This document shows positions 33,355-38,410 of a DNA stretch of 38,410 bases, in pieces. The position numbers and the translations under genes were made by a program. Each line of letters opens with the position of its first letter. Position 1 is the stretch's first letter. The DNA is from Clostridia bacterium (GTDB lineage Bacteria > Bacillota > Clostridia > Oscillospirales > Acutalibacteraceae), in assembly GCA_017396895.1 (NCBI GenBank), contig JAFQKN010000136.1, positions 1 to 38,410 on the forward strand, written 5' to 3'. The notes below the pieces were generated by a model. That model was not told where the DNA came from, did not search any database, and saw nothing but the letters and a program-made list of their open reading frames with translations.

Positions 33355-33969
33355 ATGAATCCGGGAAAAGACAATCGCCGTGTACGTTACACCAAGATGG
33401 TGTTGCGCGAAAGTTTGATTGAATTGCTGAAAGAAAAACCGATCAACCGGATCACCGTTACGGATATCTGTCAGCACGCCGATTTAAACAGAGGCACTTT
33501 TTACAATTATTATTGTGATGCGTATGATCTGTTGGCACAGATCGAAGAAGAACTGTATTCAGCCCTCTATGAAACGACCGTGCGCTTTGAAACGGATGGC
33601 ATTACGGGTGAGTTGTTGGAAAAACTGCTTGCTGTCATTGAAGAAAACCGCGATCTGTGTCATGTTTTATTCAATATCAATTCAGATAAAACATTCTTGA
33701 ACAAACTGCTTGAATTGACAAAAGAATTTGCATTCCGCTACTGGGCAGAGCACAATGTCAACAATCTGTCACAGACACAACTGAATCTGCTATATTCATT
33801 CTTTGCAAACGGTGCGGTCGGCCTTCTTTGCAATTGGATCGCCGGTGAGCATGACGTGACAAAAGAGTATCTCGCAAAAACCATTCTCGCACTCGGAATC
33901 AAAGGTGCAGAATACTTTTTCAACGAACAACCTGCGACACTTCCTGTAATAAAAATCACAAACACTTAA
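33355..33969 (+). CDS. TetR/AcrR-family transcriptional regulator
   Basis: A 204-aa repressor-like protein. The N-terminal helix-turn-helix domain covers about residues 10-58 (ITVTDICQHADLNRGTFYNYY, as helix 2, turn and recognition helix). The C-terminal part is a helical ligand-binding and dimer domain of the TetR_C type seen in Firmicutes, with a hydrophobic block FANGAVGLLCNWI. AGGAGG precedes the ATG. It lies directly before the SDR and MMPL genes, whose promoters carry palindromes, so it probably controls them; the ligand may be a lipid or their substrate. Confidence 0.9.
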   Translation: MNPGKDNRRVRYTKMVLRESLIELLKEKPINRITVTDICQHADLNRGTFYNYYCDAYDLLAQIEEELYSALYETTVRFETDGITGELLEKLLAVIEENRDLCHVLFNINSDKTFLNKLLELTKEFAFRYWAEHNVNNLSQTQLNLLYSFFANGAVGLLCNWIAGEHDVTKEYLAKTILALGIKGAEYFFNEQPATLPVIKITNT

Positions 33970-34007
33970 TCGTGTTGCAAAATGAACACTTTTTTGATTT
34001 TTATCTA

Positions 34008-34045
34008 TTGCAAATACAGTGTTAAAACATTATGATGATAATGTT
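34008..34045 (+). promoter_or_regulatory. Promoter and palindromic operator of the SDR-zinc-ribbon gene
   Basis: TTGCAA (34008-34013), a 17-bp spacer and TATGAT (34031-34036). A perfect inverted repeat AACATTAT-GATG-ATAATGTT (34026-34045) covers the -10 box. Confidence 0.6.
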
Positions 34046-34072
34046 ACAAAAAAAATGATGGGAGAGAATCCA

Positions 34073-35626
34073 ATGAAAAAAACCGTATTCCTCACCGGCG
34101 GTACCGGCAACATGGGTTGGGCAGCCTTCCAGGAAATGCTCAAGCATCCCGACAAGATCAACATCAAGTTGCTTGCCCGCAAAAGTGAAAAGAATCAAAA
34201 ACTGCTTGCTCCTTATGAATTCTATTCCAATGTTGAAATCGTCTGGGGCGATTTCATGGAATATGATGCAATTCTCAAAGGTGTCACAGGTGCCGATTAC
34301 GTCCTGCACGTAGGCGGTATGGTATCTCCTGCGGCAGACTACAAACCCTATTCCACACAAAAGATCAATCCCGGTGCTGCCGCCAACATCTGCAAGGCCG
34401 TTCTTGAACAGCCCAATGCCGATGAAATCAAAGTTTGCTACATCGGTACCGTTGCCGAAACAGGCGATCGTAACGTGCCGATTCATTGGGGCCGTTGCGG
34501 CGACCCGATCAAAGTCTCCGTTTATGACCACTATGCGATCTCCAAAGTTCTTGCAGAACGCATTTTCGTTGAAAGCGGCATTAAAAACTGGGTTGTTATG
34601 CGCCAGTCCGGCATTCTGTATCCGGATCTTCTTCACAACATGGAACCCATCATGTATCACGTTCCCCTCAACGGAATGCTCGAATGGTGTACGGTTGAAG
34701 ACTCCGGCCGCCTGATGTGCAACCTCGTTCTTGAAGACGGCTTCGGCAATCTTCCCGAAGAATTCTGGAATAGTTTCTACAACATCGGTTCGGGTAAAGA
34801 ATTCCGTCTTACCAACTTCGAATTTGAAGAACTGCTGCTCGGCTGTATCGGTCTGGGCTCTCCCAAGACCTTGTTCGATCCCAACTGGTTCACCACCAAA
34901 AACTTCCACGGTCAGTATTATGCAGACGGTGACAAACTCAATGACTATCTCCACTTCCGTGAAGATATCACTGCAAAAGATTATTTCGACCGTATGGCAC
35001 AGCAAGTGGACTTCTATTTCCGCATTCCGAAATATATTCCCACAAAGAAATTGCTCGGTGCTGCTGCAAAACCCTTCATGAAGAAGATCGCACAGACCAA
35101 AAAATGGGGTACACTGGATTGGATCAAGACCAAGGATCCCGACCGCATCTCTGCATATTACGGCACCTATGCCGATTGGGAAGCCATTCCGAAGGATTGG
35201 AAACACTTTGTTCTCAACTCCCCCGAAAAAGATTCTTCCGTAGCAGATCTTTACAAACTTGACCACGGTTATGATGAAAGCAAGCCCGTCAGCGAACTGG
35301 GTATCGAAGATATGCAGAAAGCGGCTGAATTCAGAGGCGGCAGTGTTGTCAGCAAGAAGATGAAGAAGGGTGATATGCGCACCAAACTCGTTTGGAAATG
35401 CGGCCATTGCGGCGAAGAATTCGAAGCCAGCCCCACTCTTATTCTCAAGGGCGGTCACTGGTGTCCGCACTGCTACCTGCCCGGCATCGGCAAAGCATGG
35501 AATTATGACGAAATCGCAAAATCAAATCCGTTCTTTGCACAGGTATGGTACACCAACCACACCAAGGAAGAAAACAATGTCTATGAATTCGACAGAATCT
35601 TCGACGGTTGGGAAGCAAAGAAATAA
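34073..35626 (+). CDS. Extended SDR (NAD-dependent epimerase/dehydratase) fused to a C-terminal zinc ribbon
   Basis: A 517-aa protein. Residues 1-330 form an extended short-chain dehydrogenase: nucleotide loop TGGTGNMG (about 7-14), an acidic WGDFMEYD block, and the catalytic pair in YAISK (near 165). The middle part is family-specific. The C-terminal end holds a zinc ribbon with Cys443, Cys446, Cys464 and Cys467 (CGHC...CPHC). The ATG at 34073 follows GGGAGAG; an earlier in-frame ATG at 34019 lies in the promoter. It is preceded by a TetR gene and followed by a terminator and the MMPL gene. The substrate is unknown; a sugar, sterol-like or polyketide alcohol would fit the fold. Confidence 0.82.
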   Translation: MKKTVFLTGGTGNMGWAAFQEMLKHPDKINIKLLARKSEKNQKLLAPYEFYSNVEIVWGDFMEYDAILKGVTGADYVLHVGGMVSPAADYKPYSTQKINPGAAANICKAVLEQPNADEIKVCYIGTVAETGDRNVPIHWGRCGDPIKVSVYDHYAISKVLAERIFVESGIKNWVVMRQSGILYPDLLHNMEPIMYHVPLNGMLEWCTVEDSGRLMCNLVLEDGFGNLPEEFWNSFYNIGSGKEFRLTNFEFEELLLGCIGLGSPKTLFDPNWFTTKNFHGQYYADGDKLNDYLHFREDITAKDYFDRMAQQVDFYFRIPKYIPTKKLLGAAAKPFMKKIAQTKKWGTLDWIKTKDPDRISAYYGTYADWEAIPKDWKHFVLNSPEKDSSVADLYKLDHGYDESKPVSELGIEDMQKAAEFRGGSVVSKKMKKGDMRTKLVWKCGHCGEEFEASPTLILKGGHWCPHCYLPGIGKAWNYDEIAKSNPFFAQVWYTNHTKEENNVYEFDRIFDGWEAKK

Positions 35627-35646
35627 CACATTTACATAAAATGATC

Positions 35647-35685
35647 AAAACTGCTGATTGCTCCAAACAATCGGCAGTTTTTTTT
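35647..35685 (+). terminator. Intrinsic terminator of the SDR gene
   Basis: AAAACTGCTGATTG pairs with CAATCGGCAGTTTT (one G-T pair) around a 7-nt loop, followed by T. Confidence 0.85.
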
Positions 35686-35729
35686 CGCATTTTTGGTAAT
35701 GTTTTTCATCGGTTTTACAGTTATTGTTC

Positions 35730-35773
35730 TTGCGATTTTTTTGCATATATGATAAAATAATAAAGATTTTATC
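35730..35773 (+). promoter_or_regulatory. Promoter and inverted repeat before the MMPL gene
   Basis: TTGCGA (35730-35735), a 17-bp spacer and TAAAAT (35753-35758). GATAAAAT (35751-35758) is repeated inverted as ATTTTATC (35766-35773), straddling the probable start of transcription, a typical operator position. Confidence 0.65.
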
Positions 35774-35787
35774 ATGGGGGAAATCGT

Positions 35788-37878
35788 ATGCATCAGAAAT
35801 TGGCTGCATTTGTGACAGCACGCCCGAAACTAATCATACTCATCAGCATTCTTTTAATGATTCCGTCTGCAATCGGTTTTTTTGCAACAGGAGTCAATTA
35901 TGACATCCTCTCCTATTTGCCGGAGGATCTCGATTCCGTTACGTCGCTGGATATTCTGGATGAAAACTTCCAGTTTGCGGCCAGCAGTATCGTGATTCTT
36001 GAAGATATGCCGAGCAAGGACGTTGTAAAAATCAAGGAAAAAATCGAAGCCATCGAATGTGTCGTTCAGGTGCTATGGACCGACTCCGTTTTGGATATTT
36101 CCGTTCCTGTCGATATTTTGCCTGATTTTGCGAAAGACTTGTTTTATTCAAAAGACGGCAACGCAACGCTGTTTATCGTCCAGTACTCCACGGGAACCAG
36201 CGATGACGTTACGTTGGATGCCGTCAAAGAGATCCGCACGATTCTGAATGAGCAATGCTTCATCAGTGGCATTTCCGCCGCCGTTGCCGACCTGAAGATT
36301 CTGGTTGAAAGCGAAGCGATTATCTATGTCGCCATTGCCGTAACGGTTGCCCTTGTCACGCTTGCATTCACAATGGAAACCCTGTTCATGCCGCTTGCGT
36401 TGTTCTTTGCACTTGCTTGTGCCGTTGTATACAACATGGGAACCAACTTCTTTATGGGCGAAATCTCATTTGTGTCCCAAGCCATTGCCGCCGTTTTGCA
36501 ATTGGGCGTGACCATGGACTATTCCATTTTCCTCATTGACCGTTTCGAAGAAGAACGGATCAAAACCCCCGATGATTTGACCACTGCGATGCAAAGGGCA
36601 ATAAAAACTTCTTTTGTTTCCCTGTTCAGTTCTTCCATGACAACGGTTTTCGGTTTTCTTGCCCTGTGTTTCATGTCACTGACCATCGGTATAGACATCG
36701 GCATTGTTATGGCGAAAGGTGTTATCCTCGGTGTGGCGGCAGTTCTCATTATTTTGCCGGCCGTTCTTTTGCAGTTCAATTCCATACTCAGCAAATTCAA
36801 GCACAAGCGTTTGCTTCCCCGTTTTGATCGTATCAGCGCATTTACCCTGAAACATAAAAAAGTGTTTGCCGTTCTTTTACTGGTGCTGATTATTCCCTCT
36901 TTTATCATGAAAGATCAAATGGGAATCTATTACAACATCATCAAAGCTTTGCCCGATGACACACCGTCATTGATCGCGCTTGACAAAATGAAAGCGGATT
37001 TTGACATGGCATCCACCCATTTCCTCGTGATGCCCGATGATGCACCTGCAAAAGATGTTGAAGAAATGCTCAAAGATATTGAACAACTCGAAGGCATTGA
37101 GGACGTTTTGGCACTCAACACCATCCTCGGTGCCGCAATCGACACATCCGTATTACCCGAGATCGTCAATGATCTTTGCTACAAAGACGGCTACAGTCTG
37201 GCCATGATCAATTCTGCCTATGATGCCGGTTCAGACGAAGCAAACGCACAGGTTGCGGCCATGCGGCAGATCATGCAACAGCATATCAACGGCGGTATGG
37301 CAACCGGCGAAGCGGTGTTGATGGCAGACCTTGCAGAAACAGCCGGTCGCGACTTGATCGTTACTTCTGCCATATCCATTCTTGCAATTCTGTTCTTGAT
37401 CATGTTTGCATTCAAGTCTTTCAGCATACCGATCATTCTTGTTTTATCCATTGAACTTGCGATTTTCATCAACCAGACCATTTCATGGCTCATGGGAACC
37501 AGCGTCAGTTTCATTGCCCCCATTGTTGTTTCCTGCGTGCAACTCGGTGCCACGGTTGACTATGCCATTCTTATGACAAGCCGTTACAAGGAAAATCTTG
37601 CAGAAGGCATGGACAATGATACCGCGGCAGAAAAAGCATCTGCAATTGCCATGCGTTCCGTATTCCAAAGCGCGTTGGTCTTCTTCACGGTTACAGGCAG
37701 TATTGCATTGGTGTGTGACATCACCCTCATCAGTGAACTTTGCATCATGCTTGCACGCGGCTCGTTGATCAGTGCAATCATCATTCTGTTCCTGTTGGCT
37801 CCCACATTGAGCATTTTCGAACCGCTTATCAAGAAAACGTCTCTGGATTGGCCCTATCCGGATCCACTCAGACGCTAA
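35788..37878 (+). CDS. MMPL/RND-family exporter
   Basis: A 696-aa membrane protein with two similar halves and about 12 helices: one at 14-35, a cluster at 170-330, one near 355-375 and a cluster at 525-680, with large outer loops after helices 1 and 7. The proton-relay type motifs LGVTMDYS (Asp244-Tyr245) and LGATVDYA (Asp591-Tyr592) mark helices 4 and 10. Relatives (HAE3/MmpL/YdgH) export lipids or hydrophobic compounds. GGGGGA precedes the ATG. The stop is TAA at 37876-37878, but the same frame stays open for at least 177 codons after it, encoding a Pro/Gln-rich tail, so the natural protein may be longer. Confidence 0.92.
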   Translation: MHQKLAAFVTARPKLIILISILLMIPSAIGFFATGVNYDILSYLPEDLDSVTSLDILDENFQFAASSIVILEDMPSKDVVKIKEKIEAIECVVQVLWTDSVLDISVPVDILPDFAKDLFYSKDGNATLFIVQYSTGTSDDVTLDAVKEIRTILNEQCFISGISAAVADLKILVESEAIIYVAIAVTVALVTLAFTMETLFMPLALFFALACAVVYNMGTNFFMGEISFVSQAIAAVLQLGVTMDYSIFLIDRFEEERIKTPDDLTTAMQRAIKTSFVSLFSSSMTTVFGFLALCFMSLTIGIDIGIVMAKGVILGVAAVLIILPAVLLQFNSILSKFKHKRLLPRFDRISAFTLKHKKVFAVLLLVLIIPSFIMKDQMGIYYNIIKALPDDTPSLIALDKMKADFDMASTHFLVMPDDAPAKDVEEMLKDIEQLEGIEDVLALNTILGAAIDTSVLPEIVNDLCYKDGYSLAMINSAYDAGSDEANAQVAAMRQIMQQHINGGMATGEAVLMADLAETAGRDLIVTSAISILAILFLIMFAFKSFSIPIILVLSIELAIFINQTISWLMGTSVSFIAPIVVSCVQLGATVDYAILMTSRYKENLAEGMDNDTAAEKASAIAMRSVFQSALVFFTVTGSIALVCDITLISELCIMLARGSLISAIIILFLLAPTLSIFEPLIKKTSLDWPYPDPLRR

Positions 37879-38410
37879 CCTGTACGCATCAAAGAACACG
37901 CCCCTCGCAACGAGCATATACCTCGCAAGGAGCGCAAAAAAGTACCTGTTACCGTTGCAGCCGGAACATCCGCACAAAGTGAATCAGAGGATACCGCAGC
38001 ATCAACACCAAAACGCGTTCCCGAACGCAGATATGTACAACCTTTGGGAACGGTCAATCCGCCGTCGGCTCGAATGCGTACCCAATCCACGCAACCCATG
38101 CCTGCGCAAGGTATGCCGCCGAGACCTGCACAACCCGTTCCGCCGCAAGGAATGCCGCAAAGACCTGCACAGCCCGTTCCGCCGCAGGGAATGCCGCAAA
38201 GACCTGCACAACCCGTTCCGCCGCAAGGAATGCCGCAAAGACCTGCACAACCCGTTCCGCCGCAGGGAATGCCGCAAAGACCTGCACAACCCGTTCCGCC
38301 GCAGGGAATGCCGCAAAGACCTGCACAACCCGTTCCGCCGCAAGGAATGCCGCAGAGACCTGCACAGCCCGTTCCGCCGCAGGGAATGCCGAGTCGACAG
38401 GGCGTTCCCG
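37879..38410 (+). pseudogene. In-frame continuation of the MMPL gene after TAA: Pro/Gln-rich C-terminal tail, open at the window edge
   Basis: The frame of the MMPL gene continues without any stop from 37879 to the end of the window (177 codons). It reads as a basic stretch (PRNEHIPRKERKKVPV), an Ala/Ser/Glu stretch (SAQSESEDTAAS), a basic Pro stretch (RVPERRYVQP) and then 13-residue repeats. AAGGAG at 37927 is not followed by a usable start codon, and no in-frame ATG before 38074 has a ribosome site. It is most simply the cytosolic tail of the exporter, cut off by a nonsense change, a sequencing error or a readthrough stop. A separate gene with a cryptic start is less likely. The end of the tail is outside the window. 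Confidence 0.65.
38113..38385 (+). repeat. 39-bp tandem repeat, seven full units
   Basis: Units start at 38113, 38152, 38191, 38230, 38269, 38308 and 38347; an eighth unit diverges from 38386. Each encodes MP[Q/P]RPAQPVPPQG in the tail frame. Units differ only at a few third positions (CAA/CAG) and one Pro/Gln codon, which points to recent expansion by slippage or recombination. Confidence 0.95.

Noticed and set aside
34022..35470. Long minus-strand open frame opposite the SDR gene
   Set aside because: The plus-strand SDR has clear Rossmann, YxxxK and zinc-ribbon motifs. The antisense frame is a composition artefact.
38002..38365. Minus-strand repetitive open frames opposite the Pro-rich repeats
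   Set aside because: A 39-bp unit keeps several frames open by itself. The plus frame continues the MMPL gene and has natural tail composition.

Overview
The window looks like chromosomal DNA of an endospore-forming member of the Clostridia, probably an uncultured gut Oscillospiraceae/Ruminococcaceae-like lineage. The genus is inferred and not fixed by the sequence. The evidence is a yabP-yabQ-divIC-yabR sporulation/division cluster (31448-29859), Firmicutes-type Shine-Dalgarno sites and sigma-A promoters, long-form HPF, AsnA and moderate GC. No rRNA, tRNA, CRISPR array, transposase or phage structural gene was seen.

Layout. (1) 1-710: a terminator and one AT-rich hypothetical gene. (2) 1.07-8.03 kb, minus strand: three secreted alpha/beta-hydrolase paralogues, interleaved with ornithine carbamoyltransferase and a sialidase-like BNR protein. 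(3) 8.2-16.0 kb, minus strand: an acyl-activation operon running patatin -> AMP ligase 2 -> ACP 2 -> anchored Gln-rich protein -> ketopantoate-reductase-like enzyme -> AMP ligase 1 -> ACP 1 -> terminator -> 4'-phosphopantetheinyl transferase. (4) 16.1-22.5 kb: MFS transporter, ATP-grasp and CapA (plus strand) convergent with a second ATP-grasp and a GH3-family adenylating enzyme (minus strand). (5) 22.6-25.2 kb: an FAD reductase of the geranylgeranyl-reductase type, then asnA with a hairpin leader. (6) 25.3-28.1 kb: an AT-rich accessory island of small overlapping genes, carrying two copies of an 80-bp terminator-bearing repeat, a DUF4417-like gene, a toxin-like domain and a candidate antisense RNA. 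(7) 28.2-31.45 kb: housekeeping and sporulation genes. (8) 31.5-38.4 kb, plus strand: GPH-type MFS symporter, TetR regulator, an SDR enzyme fused to a zinc ribbon, and an MMPL/RND exporter. The exporter frame continues past a TAA stop as a Pro/Gln-rich tail with 39-bp tandem repeats to the window edge.

How the genes may work together (inference). Two ligase-ACP pairs plus a PPTase can activate acyl groups and load them on dedicated carriers. Patatin and the secreted hydrolase/acyltransferase paralogues could release or transfer acyl chains. GH3 and the ATP-grasp enzymes could form amide or ester bonds. The FAD and SDR enzymes could reduce or tailor the chain, and MMPL could export it. Two of the three secreted paralogues carry Cys instead of Ser in the nucleophile elbow (GRCEG), as in PHA synthases. 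Together this could be an undescribed pathway for an acyl conjugate or surface lipid. The product cannot be read from the sequence.
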